From Franconibacter pulveris DSM 19144 (GTDB lineage: Bacteria; Pseudomonadota; Gammaproteobacteria; Enterobacterales; Enterobacteriaceae), in assembly GCA_000621185.1 (NCBI GenBank), contig JHYZ01000019.1:1-64000 (forward strand): a DNA stretch of 64,000 nt. The letters run 5' to 3'. Shown one piece after another: positions 1-8,411 of this stretch. The position numbers and the translations under genes were made by a program. The stretch's first letter is position 1, and every line of letters begins with the position of its first letter. The notes under the pieces were generated by a model. It did no database searches, had not been told where the DNA came from, and was given only the letters and a program-made list of their open reading frames with translations.

Positions 1-1752
1 CTGTCGATTGAGTTTTTCACTGACCAGTCGCTGCTGGGCGCACAAAACCAACTGGAAAAGCAGGGAGAAGCCCTGACGGAGTGGATTAAGGCGCAAAGTG
101 ACCGAAGCGCTCCGCTGGTGGAGGCCATGACTTCAGCCTGGACGCATGATTCTCCGGAGGCGTTTAATGCGCAGTATCAGCAGGCAACCGCCCGCAATGC
201 GCAGGTGTCCGGAGACGATATTGCCCGTGAATGGGGTAAATATGATGCGGAACTGAACCATGAGAAGCGGGCGGCGTTCCGTCAGTGTTATGAGCAATTC
301 TGCGGGGTGATTGCTACCCGGATGGAAGCTCTGCACAGCCTGCGTATCGCCTGGCTTCAGTCTGCCTCGTTTATCACCTGTAGCCAGGATTTTTACTCCA
401 CGAGTGTGGAGGACAACCTGAGCTACCGCGAAATTGTGGATTACGCGCTGGCCTCGCTGAACCTGACCGATTCCGGCGCACAGTGGCTGGACAGTCTGAT
501 AAACCAGTATTCCGCGAAATCCGAAAGTAACCTGGTCTGGCGCTCGCTGCTGCTCAATAACCCCGATGTGATAGCCGATATGACCGTTTATCTGGAAAGT
601 CTGGCAAAAAGCCACGGCAAAACAGAGAAAGCGGACGAAGCATCCTTCCTGGCGGCGGTGGCCCCGCTGGCAGGCAAACTGAATGAAGCCTATGCCGGTG
701 CCAATGAGGCACTGGAGCGACCCGCCACGCCGTCTTCATCGTTCTCGCGGATGATGCTGTACTGCGACCGTCGCCTGAGCACATTTGGCGATCGCTTCTT
801 TAATTTCACCCGTCTGGGGAAAACGCTGGACGGATTAAACGAGCTGTTGACGAAATCGTTGTTCCAGGTGGTATCCGGTGTGTCGTTTGATAATGCGGTG
901 CAGTTGTCTCTCGGACAGTTACACGACGGTGATGTGTTCAGAAGACAGCTCCTGGAGGATATGAAGTATTCGGGCGCGGCGGACCGCAGGTTAAAGCTGA
1001 ACGATTATAAAACGAAGTTTGATGAATTCAGCCAAAGTGCAGAAGGTGAAAATGCTCTGAAAGGAATGCGTATCAAACTGTTGGCGTTTTTCTTTAATAC
1101 CTGGGAACTTAAGAGTCTCCTGCAGGAGAGCAAAGGCGATGTGAAAAGCCGTGCACAAATTACGTCTGCATTCTTGGGAACGCTCAGTACGACCAGTGAG
1201 ATTATCGAACCGATGGTTAAACACGGACTCCAGTACGGTGCAGGAGCCACGAGTGTGAAATTTGTGGGGGCTAGTTCAGGATCGACAGCGGCTGTGATTA
1301 ACCTAGTTTTTGATGCTAAGGATTTGTTTGCAGAGATTTTGTCTGAACATAGGCGGTGGGAGTTTATCGGTCTTAACTCAGGTAAGACTGTTGTAAATAC
1401 AGGTGTTGCTCTGAAGTCTTTAGGAGGGCTTCTTGAAATATTGGTGAAAAATGACGCATTGAAAGGTGGCGTTATTGAAACAATAAGCAATGTTCTTGTC
1501 ACTGGTGATTTTGCAGAAGCTATCGGTGTTCTTGCTAGTTGGGAAGTAATGATCGGTATTTTACTGATTGAACAATTGGTTATTTATTACTTTGGCAATG
1601 ACTTGCAGAAATGGTGCAGGGAAGGAGTGTTCGGGGTGGAGCCTGATGAAAAACTGAAGAGTACCTGGCTGATCGGCCCCAAAAAGCCTCGTGACAAGGA
1701 GTATGACAACCAGCAGGAAGAATATCAAAAAGCCCTTGGAGTGGTGTTATGA
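1..1752 (+). CDS. T6SS pore-forming effector, VasX/BTH_I2691-like (C-terminal part)
   Basis: The reading frame is open from base 1 with no stop, so the gene starts upstream and only its last 583 codons are here. The protein is long and largely helical. Near its end are hydrophobic stretches around window residues 450-475 and 540-565, then a short tail with a YYFGNDLQKW segment and a charged end. This layout of a soluble body, late membrane helices and a W..G.FG tail is typical of the VasX/BTH_I2691 family, which T6SS delivers and which act on membranes. Its place just before small membrane and lipoprotein genes and a PAAR gene supports an effector role. The last 500 bases are more AT-rich than the first part, as in modular toxins with swapped C-termini. 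The family call is by remembered similarity; the N-terminal domain cannot be seen. Confidence 0.72.
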   Translation: MSIEFFTDQSLLGAQNQLEKQGEALTEWIKAQSDRSAPLVEAMTSAWTHDSPEAFNAQYQQATARNAQVSGDDIAREWGKYDAELNHEKRAAFRQCYEQFCGVIATRMEALHSLRIAWLQSASFITCSQDFYSTSVEDNLSYREIVDYALASLNLTDSGAQWLDSLINQYSAKSESNLVWRSLLLNNPDVIADMTVYLESLAKSHGKTEKADEASFLAAVAPLAGKLNEAYAGANEALERPATPSSSFSRMMLYCDRRLSTFGDRFFNFTRLGKTLDGLNELLTKSLFQVVSGVSFDNAVQLSLGQLHDGDVFRRQLLEDMKYSGAADRRLKLNDYKTKFDEFSQSAEGENALKGMRIKLLAFFFNTWELKSLLQESKGDVKSRAQITSAFLGTLSTTSEIIEPMVKHGLQYGAGATSVKFVGASSGSTAAVINLVFDAKDLFAEILSEHRRWEFIGLNSGKTVVNTGVALKSLGGLLEILVKNDALKGGVIETISNVLVTGDFAEAIGVLASWEVMIGILLIEQLVIYYFGNDLQKWCREGVFGVEPDEKLKSTWLIGPKKPRDKEYDNQQEEYQKALGVVL

Positions 1753-2738
1753 CAGCAAATAGGGTGTTCTCAGGCGAGTTTATCGATTTTGAGAAAGTTA
1801 AAGGGGAACTCTCCAGTCTTCGCATCGAAATTCGCGTAAGAGAGGATGCGATTAATAAAGAAAATCCGTCTCTCAGAAGGCATTTTGAGCAAGAGATAAA
1901 AATTAGGCAGGAAAAAATCCTGCAACTGGAAGCTATTCTAGCAACAGAACCGCCACCACCTGAACTTCCTCCTAGAAAGCCTTTGGTAAAGATCTGTGGT
2001 GTGCTGGAAGAATTTAGCGTGCAGAAAGTTATGGGATATTTCACCGAACGTGAATATGACCCTGAAGCATTTTCCCGAAAGGAGGCGCGAAATCAGGTTG
2101 GGGCACTGTTGCTAGCGATAACTGGAAACGCAGCTGGATCTGCGGTGACAGGGCAGAGTGATGTTCGTGTAAGTGATCGTTGCGATTTTGTTCGCGGAAA
2201 AATTAATGGTGTTCCCTTTTATGGTTGGTTAGGAAAAACACATGTCCAGGTCGGTGATTATGTCGAAATGGCCGTAATGGGTGAAGACGATCACTATCTG
2301 GTGTACGCCATAATGTTTCCTGAATTGCGGACGTTATCTATAACCCCGCGTTGTCGTTGTGGGCGAGAGGCTGATATTCGTTTTGGACTGGTGTACGGGA
2401 TGTCAGTGTTTGCAAGTATATTTCTTATTATATTGATAATATTTTACTTTAAGGGTGTGGACTGGAAAGGAATTGCTGTTTGTGCCGCAATGTTTGGCGG
2501 GATCTTACTTTTGGCTTTTGGTCGTGCAACATGGAAGGTGAAAAAACGACCAGGGCCAGTATTTCTTCTTACTGAAAATATTCTTACCACGTTGGGAGTT
2601 GCTGACTCTCAGTATGTCGATCTTCGGAAACTTACCAAAACGCGTGTAAAAATGCTTTCTTCTAAACCTCTCACCTTGGCAGACCGGGATTTACCTTCTC
2701 GTCGCAGTGCTTGGGTGAACTACTTTTATTATTACTAA
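1749..2738 (+). CDS. putative T6SS effector-associated membrane protein
   Basis: The start ATG overlaps the stop of the effector gene (ATGA), so the two are translationally coupled. The 329-residue protein has a charged, possibly coiled N-terminus (about 15-65), a short proline-rich linker (68-76), a soluble domain containing the phrase ALLLAITGNAAGSAVTG (120-134), and two predicted membrane helices (about 213-234 and 240-259) before a basic C-terminus. It resembles proteins that databases label 'putative type VI secretion system effector', whose real role is unclear. Given the tight coupling to a membrane-acting toxin, an immunity or accessory role is at least as likely as toxicity. GC content is clearly lower than in the core T6SS genes downstream, as expected for exchanged cargo genes. 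Confidence 0.6.
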   Translation: MTANRVFSGEFIDFEKVKGELSSLRIEIRVREDAINKENPSLRRHFEQEIKIRQEKILQLEAILATEPPPPELPPRKPLVKICGVLEEFSVQKVMGYFTEREYDPEAFSRKEARNQVGALLLAITGNAAGSAVTGQSDVRVSDRCDFVRGKINGVPFYGWLGKTHVQVGDYVEMAVMGEDDHYLVYAIMFPELRTLSITPRCRCGREADIRFGLVYGMSVFASIFLIILIIFYFKGVDWKGIAVCAAMFGGILLLAFGRATWKVKKRPGPVFLLTENILTTLGVADSQYVDLRKLTKTRVKMLSSKPLTLADRDLPSRRSAWVNYFYYY

Positions 2739-2764
2739 TATTGTTTTCATTTAAGGACGTTATA

Positions 2765-3118
2765 ATGAGTAAGATAACAATGATTTCAGTTTTTACAATA
2801 TCCATAATGTTGCTGGCCGGTTGTACTCCATCGACTCCTGTTGAATGCGATGGTCAGAATGTAAAAGACTCTCTAGTTGATAGCATAAAGAAAGATCTGG
2901 CGACAAAAACATATATGTTGACTCGGGAAAGTGTTGCGCCAGATGAATTAAAACTGAATGTAGAATCAATAAAAACCATATCAAAAGACGATACCAATCC
3001 TTTCTATAGGAAATGCGAAATATCATTTACGATGCCTGGAATGATGTTTTCGGTGAACAAAGTTTATGTAATTGATAAGAATGAAAGTGGTGATATTACT
3101 GTCAAATTCACAAACTGA
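2765..3118 (+). CDS. small predicted lipoprotein in T6SS effector cargo
   Basis: The chosen start at 2765 has an AAGGA ribosome site seven bases upstream and gives a clean lipoprotein signal: a short basic start, a hydrophobic stretch, and the lipobox LLAGC with Cys20. A longer in-frame start at 2711 would put extra hydrophobic residues in front of it and lacks a good ribosome site. The mature part is about 97 residues, hydrophilic, with no recognised domain; it contains a second cysteine pair candidate (C25 and a later KCEI). A secreted lipoprotein next to a membrane-active T6SS toxin may be a periplasmic immunity protein, but that is inference from position only. AT-rich. Confidence 0.6.
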   Translation: MSKITMISVFTISIMLLAGCTPSTPVECDGQNVKDSLVDSIKKDLATKTYMLTRESVAPDELKLNVESIKTISKDDTNPFYRKCEISFTMPGMMFSVNKVYVIDKNESGDITVKFTN

Positions 3119-3139
3119 TAATTATTGGAGGTGTGAGAT

Positions 3140-3646
3140 ATGTCTGGGACAAAATTGGAAAAAATGTACAGATATTGTTCTGAAAATATGGGGTTAATAC
3201 CGTTGGTAGAAATTAGATCTATTATCTCTAATTATTACCGAAAAAGTGAAAATTCAAGGAGGTTCAGCTTTATTGGGCTGGCTAGCATAATTGAATTTAA
3301 GTTTGTCAAAAAAATGTTATATGAAAGTGATTTTAAATGGGGGGTGTTATTGGGGCTTGTTGGATCTGCTGTTTTTATTTTTCATTTAATCAAGGACGGA
3401 GTTCGTACATTAACAATAAACTCTTTTCATTGCGATATGGTTTTTACCCTAGTGGTGACTTTGTGCCTTTTATTTAGTTCATATCCATTTTTTATTGATA
3501 GTTTTAATTGTAATATGCAAGAGGTGTTACCCCGAAAATCCTATTTTTTCAGAATAACCATATTGTTGTTTGTTTTTATTATTGGCTCATCCTTTATTGC
3601 TGCTATATTTTATTTTTTAGGATTGACTCGAATTGAATTCTATTAA
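3140..3646 (+). CDS. small integral membrane protein of unknown function
   Basis: A GGAGG ribosome site lies eight bases before the ATG. The 168-residue product has an N-terminal soluble stretch of about 60 residues, then roughly three to four hydrophobic segments (about 67-85, 98-115 and 135-160). I do not recognise the family. The gene is the most AT-rich in the window's first 12 kb, sits between the lipoprotein gene and PAAR, and is on the same strand as the cargo. Position and membrane topology fit an immunity protein against a pore-forming effector, but nothing in the sequence proves it. Confidence 0.55.
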   Translation: MSGTKLEKMYRYCSENMGLIPLVEIRSIISNYYRKSENSRRFSFIGLASIIEFKFVKKMLYESDFKWGVLLGLVGSAVFIFHLIKDGVRTLTINSFHCDMVFTLVVTLCLLFSSYPFFIDSFNCNMQEVLPRKSYFFRITILLFVFIIGSSFIAAIFYFLGLTRIEFY

Positions 3647-3665
3647 GTCTCTTTAGGTTTTTATC

Positions 3666-3935
3666 ATGACTAAAGGTATTGTACGTTTGCACGACAAACT
3701 CAGCAGCGGCGGGGAAGTGATCTCCGCTTCTTCCTCCATGATTATCGACGGTATCAAAGCCGCATTACTCAACGATCTGGTGTCCTGCCCGATTGAGGGG
3801 CATGGCATTAACCGCATTGTGGGGACATCGCCGGAATGGCAGTCAGACAGTGAGCAGGTCGCTTTTGATGGTGCGCTGTGCCAGTGCGGTTGCACGGTGA
3901 TCGCCAGCGCCACCGGCGGCATTCTGGGGAACTGA
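3666..3935 (+). CDS. PAAR-domain T6SS spike tip protein
   Basis: The 89-residue protein is a single PAAR domain: a start rich in glycine and serine (LHDKLSSGGEVISASSS), a middle GHGINRI segment with the DLVSCPIEGHG stretch, and a late CQCGC motif before ASATGGILGN. PAAR proteins cap the VgrG spike, often holding a metal ion through conserved His/Cys residues, and can carry effectors. With no C-terminal extension, this one would be a pure tip adaptor. It lies directly upstream of the T6SS membrane-complex genes and directly after the cargo genes, the usual hinge point between variable cargo and conserved core. GC content returns to the level of the core genes here. Confidence 0.85.
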   Translation: MTKGIVRLHDKLSSGGEVISASSSMIIDGIKAALLNDLVSCPIEGHGINRIVGTSPEWQSDSEQVAFDGALCQCGCTVIASATGGILGN

Positions 3936-3940
3936 ATCTG

Positions 3941-5101
3941 ATGACATGGAAAATCCCCTCGCCGGATGCGGTTCACTGGCCTGCTGCACCGTCGTGGTCA
4001 GGCTGGTGGCGGGCACTGATGTTAAGTTGCTCAGCCGTGGCGATGGCCGGATGCGGTATTTATTTCTGGCTGCATGACTCGCGGGCGCTAATTTACGCCT
4101 TTGCCGGTGTGGTGGTGCTGATACTGCTGTTTACCGGGATTGCTGGCTGGTGGATGTACCGTTACGGCGTACTTCTGGAGCACGCTGATGGCACCACGCA
4201 GTACAACGCCATGCTGGAAGCACAGTGGCAGACGTGGGCACAGGAAGGCATGGTGGTGTCAGGCGTCAGTACTCTTTTCCCTGAACAGGTGCGGTCACCG
4301 CAGGACAGCGGTGAGCCGGTGAGTGTCGATGCCCCGATGCGACTGCCTGATTGTCCGGGAGCCACGTATCTGTTTACCGAGTTGCTAACCCCGTTGCGTG
4401 TGGCGCTACAGATTTTCACCCGCAATCAGTCACTGACGGTCTGCCTGCCGGAAGGCGCGTCTGAGGACGACTGGCAATGTTTCCGGTCGGTGTGGGCGGC
4501 GCTGTCACTGCCGCTGTCGGCGATCCAGCTTTCGGAAATGAAGCCTGAGCCTTTCAGCCGCCAGATGACGCTCTGGCAACAGAAAAATGCGGTGCGTTCG
4601 GGCTGGCTCATTATCCGTCATAACTGGACTAACGACAGCGAAGGCACTCAGGGAGCGGTGGCCTGGCTGTTATCCCATCCGGATACCCGTACCGGGCTGC
4701 GGCCCTGTGCCACGCTGCACCGTGTGTTCCCCACTGATAACTCGTTACCTGACGGTGATCTCCGGCAGTTTCTGCAATATCAGTGTGTCAGTAATACGAT
4801 GAAGGGCGTGTGGTCTGATGCGATCACTCAGCCACATATCAGCCGCCTGATGGTCGCTCTGAGCCAGCGGCATAAGGTTGCCGCTGCGCAGGGTAAAGCG
4901 ATGGCCATTCCGCCCGCATCACCGGCTCAGCAATATCTGCCTCACTGGCTGGGCGAGACGAAAGACAGTGAAACATGGTTTGCGGTCACGCAGGCAATAC
5001 AGATGGCAGAACATACCCGTGAAACGCAGGTGCTGGCACTGGCGAAGGGAAGTGAGGCGTTTTTGATGAGTGTCAGCAGTGGAGGTGAGAATGTCGCTTA
5101 A
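3941..5101 (+). CDS. T6SS-associated inner-membrane protein
   Basis: The start ATG at 3941, six bases after the PAAR stop, is preferred over an in-frame ATG at 3878 that would lie inside the PAAR gene. The 386-residue protein has two close membrane helices near residues 25-45 and 50-72, separated by a short loop, then a cytoplasmic or periplasmic domain of about 310 residues with several conserved-looking Trp and Pro residues. I recognise it as the uncharacterised protein that often lies between PAAR and tssM in enterobacterial T6SS clusters, but know no assigned role. It overlaps tssM by 11 bases, so both are probably made from one transcript and it may work with the TssJLM membrane complex. 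Confidence 0.6.
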   Translation: MTWKIPSPDAVHWPAAPSWSGWWRALMLSCSAVAMAGCGIYFWLHDSRALIYAFAGVVVLILLFTGIAGWWMYRYGVLLEHADGTTQYNAMLEAQWQTWAQEGMVVSGVSTLFPEQVRSPQDSGEPVSVDAPMRLPDCPGATYLFTELLTPLRVALQIFTRNQSLTVCLPEGASEDDWQCFRSVWAALSLPLSAIQLSEMKPEPFSRQMTLWQQKNAVRSGWLIIRHNWTNDSEGTQGAVAWLLSHPDTRTGLRPCATLHRVFPTDNSLPDGDLRQFLQYQCVSNTMKGVWSDAITQPHISRLMVALSQRHKVAAAQGKAMAIPPASPAQQYLPHWLGETKDSETWFAVTQAIQMAEHTRETQVLALAKGSEAFLMSVSSGGENVA

Positions 5102-8100
5102 GGGACAGGTCTGGCGACCATCGGGGGCAACCCTGTTTACGCTGGTATCGGGAGTGCTGTCAGCCGGAGTGGTATGGCTGCTGGGCAAACATTACGGACT
5201 TTCTCCTGCACAGATAGGCCTGGTCTGGCTGGGCGTTCAGGCATTGTTGACTGCCGTAATGGCTGGTTACCGGTTGTATCAGCAGCGGGATCCAAAGTCA
5301 GAAGATGACAGGCAAAACACAGCGCGGCAGGGAAAAGTCTCCACGCCCGCATATATTACTGAACTGCGCGATTATCTGAAGCATCACTACGGGCTTAACT
5401 GGCGCAGAAAGGTGCGGTTTGTGGTGATTTGCGGCTCACCGAACCAGGCCGACCTTGCTGTACCGGGCCTGACGGAAGCCGGATGGCTGGAAGCCAACAA
5501 CGTGGTGGCGGTATGGGGCGGCAGCCTGCTTTCGGGAGCCGACAGCGCCCGTATTGCGGTACTGCGTAAACTTAAGCGCTGTGCGGTCAGTGCGATAGTG
5601 CTGGTCTATGACGGTGAGCTGCGTCAGGCGATGCAGGGCGACCTCATTGTGCGCCAGCTGAACGAACGCTATAAGAAGCTGGGCTGGCGCGTGCCGCTGT
5701 ATCTGTGGGAAGTGCAGAAGAGTGCGTGGCCGCAGGAAGGCCGCGTGACCCAGCCGGTGGGGTGCCTGTTTGCACCGCACACCACGCCGCCGGAGCTGGT
5801 GGCGGCGCTGAAATCCCTGCCGGACACGCTGACGGCGCCAGGCGTCCAGCAGGGGCTGGCGAATCACGCCCATGATTTTCTGCTGCGTCTTGGCTGGCAA
5901 CTGCGCAACGGCATGGCGGAGCGCTTCCATGCGCTGGCGGTGTCGCTGCTCACGGGGCCTTATGCCGTGCCGCTGCGCGGGGTAATGTTCAGTCCGCCGG
6001 TTTACCCGAAGGACGGAACCGACAAACAGCGCTGGCTGCCGGATAACAGCTGGACCGCCATTCTGGACGATTTACCGGGGCTTAAAATCCAGCGAGCCGG
6101 GATGGCGTGGGAACGCACACTGTATCAGGCGGTGCTGGTGGTCCTCGGGCTGACCTGCGCGGGCGTGTTGTTTTCCTGGCATACCAACCGTAATGAGATT
6201 ACGGATGCCCAACAGCTGGCAGTCACCGCCCGTGATGAGCACCAGAACGCGGATAAACGCCTGGGTGCACTGGACGAGCTGCAGAGAGAAATGGAGCGTC
6301 TGCAGTACCGCCAGGAACACGGTGTGCCATGGTACAGCCGCTTTGGTCAGAGTCAGAATGATGACCTGCTGGCCCGCCTGTGGCCGGAGTATGCCCGCAG
6401 TGCGCTGCCGCTGCTGCGGGATGCCACCGCAGCCAGACTGCGCGACACGCTGACCGCCTGGAATGCGCTGCCTGCCGACAGCGACCAGCGGGCGAAGCTG
6501 AGCCGGGATGCGTATAACTGGCTGAAAGCCTGGCTGATGTTAAACCGTCCGGAAAAGATGGACGCGAATTTCTTCACCTCAACGGTGATGACCCTCTGGC
6601 CGCGCCGTGACGGTGTGGCACCCGGCGTATGGCAGTATGAGGGGCCGCGCCAGCTGGCCTTTCTGGCGCAAAACCTGCCATCTCATCCGGAGTGGAAAAT
6701 CCCCGTCGACCCTCAGCTGATTTCCGCTACACGCAGCGCCCTGTTACGCCTGATTGGTCAGCGTAACGCAGAATCCGCGCTCTACCAGAAGATGCTGCAA
6801 CAGGTATCCCACAATTACGCCGATATGCGCCTCTCCGATATGACCGGTGATACCGATGCCGCGCGGCTGTTTACCACCGATGAGGTGGTGCCGGGGATGT
6901 TCACCCGTGACGCCTGGGACAACGCCGTGCAGCCCGCCATTGATAAAGTGGTGAATGAGCGCCGGGATGAAATTGACTGGGTGCTGAGTGAGAGCAAACA
7001 TCAGGTGGCCTCGGATATTTCACCGGACGCGCTTAAAGCGCGTCTGACGGAACGCTACTTTACCGACTATGCCGGGGCGTGGCTCAACTTCCTCAACAGC
7101 CTGCACTGGCAGAATGCCGCCACGCTGTCGGATGCCATTGACCAGTTGACGATACTCGCTGATGTGCGCCAGTCGCCGCTGGTAGCGCTGATGAACACCC
7201 TGAACGAGCAGGGGCGTGCCGGACAGTCACAGGAAGCCCTGTCCGACTCGCTGGTGAAATCGGCGCAGAATCTGCTGCACAGCGATAACGCAAAAGCCAT
7301 CGACCAGAATGCCGGACCGCATGGCCCGCTGGATGCGACCTTTGGTCCGGCGCTGGCACTGCTCAGTAACCAGAACGGCGGCAGCGACAGCCTGAGCCTG
7401 CAGACCTTCCTGACCCGCGTCACCCGTGTGCGCCTTAAACTCCAGCAGGTGACGAACACCGCTGACCCGCAGGCGATGACGCAGGCGCTGGCGCAGACCG
7501 TGTTTCAGGGGAAATCGGTGGATGTGACTGACACCCGTGATTACGGCAGTCTGGTAGCAGCCAGTCTCGGCCAGGAGTGGAGCGGTTTTGGTCAGACGCT
7601 GTTTGTGCAGCCGATGGAGCAGGCCTGGCAGCAGGTGCTGGCCCCGACGGCCTGGAGCATCAACAGCCAGTGGCAACAGACCATCGTCAACGACTGGCAG
7701 CATGACTTTAACGACCGCTGGCCGTTTACCCCCAATAAGCAGAGTGAAGCCTCATTACCACTGCTTTCGCAGTACTTGCGCAACGATACCGGGCGTATCA
7801 CCCAGTTTGTGAAAACCAGCCTTGGCGGCGTGCTGCATAAAGAAGGCCGTCGCTGGGTGCCCGATGCCATCAGCAGTCAGGGGCTGCACTTTAATCCGGA
7901 TTTCATTACCGCCCTGAATGCGCTCAGCGAACTGGCCGATGTGGTATTCACCGGCGGCGATGCCAGCGTGCATTTTCAACTGATGGGTAAACCGGCCCGT
8001 GACGTGATGCAGACCACGCTGTTCCTCGACCAGCAAAAACTGGATTACCACAACCAGGTGGAGAGCTGGCAGCCCTATGTGTGGCCGGACAGCCAGTGGA

Positions 8101-8411
8101 AACCGCGCACCACCCTGACCTGGACCAGCGTGAACACCGGTGAGCGTATTTTTGCCGATTACCCCGGAAGCTGGGGCTTTATCCGTCTGCTGGATAAGGC
8201 GCAGGTGAGGGCTGTGGACAACAGTACTTTTGTGCTGAGCTGGAAAACGGCGGACGGCGACACGCTGAACATGATGCTGCGTACGGATGCAGGCGAGGGC
8301 CCGCTGGCGCTGCTGAGACTGAAAGGGTTCAGACTACCGCAGCAGGTGTTTGTCGAGACGGACAGTACGGCAGCGGGTTATACAGGAAAAGATGCCGGAG
8401 GCGACCAGTAA
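5091..8411 (+). CDS. tssM: TssM (IcmF/VasK) T6SS membrane-complex protein
   Basis: TssM spans the inner membrane and reaches across the periplasm to bind TssJ, forming the T6SS trans-envelope channel with TssL. The start at 5091 is chosen for its GGAGG site five bases upstream. The 1106-residue length is normal. Two helices at about 14-32 and 40-58 open the protein, the cytoplasmic domain follows, and a third helix lies near 350-370, after which the long periplasmic part runs to the end. The place where many relatives carry a Walker A loop reads VICGSPNQAD, with no GKT/S, so nucleotide binding there is unlikely. The stop overlaps the tssF start by one base. Confidence 0.93.
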   Translation: MSLKGQVWRPSGATLFTLVSGVLSAGVVWLLGKHYGLSPAQIGLVWLGVQALLTAVMAGYRLYQQRDPKSEDDRQNTARQGKVSTPAYITELRDYLKHHYGLNWRRKVRFVVICGSPNQADLAVPGLTEAGWLEANNVVAVWGGSLLSGADSARIAVLRKLKRCAVSAIVLVYDGELRQAMQGDLIVRQLNERYKKLGWRVPLYLWEVQKSAWPQEGRVTQPVGCLFAPHTTPPELVAALKSLPDTLTAPGVQQGLANHAHDFLLRLGWQLRNGMAERFHALAVSLLTGPYAVPLRGVMFSPPVYPKDGTDKQRWLPDNSWTAILDDLPGLKIQRAGMAWERTLYQAVLVVLGLTCAGVLFSWHTNRNEITDAQQLAVTARDEHQNADKRLGALDELQREMERLQYRQEHGVPWYSRFGQSQNDDLLARLWPEYARSALPLLRDATAARLRDTLTAWNALPADSDQRAKLSRDAYNWLKAWLMLNRPEKMDANFFTSTVMTLWPRRDGVAPGVWQYEGPRQLAFLAQNLPSHPEWKIPVDPQLISATRSALLRLIGQRNAESALYQKMLQQVSHNYADMRLSDMTGDTDAARLFTTDEVVPGMFTRDAWDNAVQPAIDKVVNERRDEIDWVLSESKHQVASDISPDALKARLTERYFTDYAGAWLNFLNSLHWQNAATLSDAIDQLTILADVRQSPLVALMNTLNEQGRAGQSQEALSDSLVKSAQNLLHSDNAKAIDQNAGPHGPLDATFGPALALLSNQNGGSDSLSLQTFLTRVTRVRLKLQQVTNTADPQAMTQALAQTVFQGKSVDVTDTRDYGSLVAASLGQEWSGFGQTLFVQPMEQAWQQVLAPTAWSINSQWQQTIVNDWQHDFNDRWPFTPNKQSEASLPLLSQYLRNDTGRITQFVKTSLGGVLHKEGRRWVPDAISSQGLHFNPDFITALNALSELADVVFTGGDASVHFQLMGKPARDVMQTTLFLDQQKLDYHNQVESWQPYVWPDSQWKPRTTLTWTSVNTGERIFADYPGSWGFIRLLDKAQVRAVDNSTFVLSWKTADGDTLNMMLRTDAGEGPLALLRLKGFRLPQQVFVETDSTAAGYTGKDAGGDQ

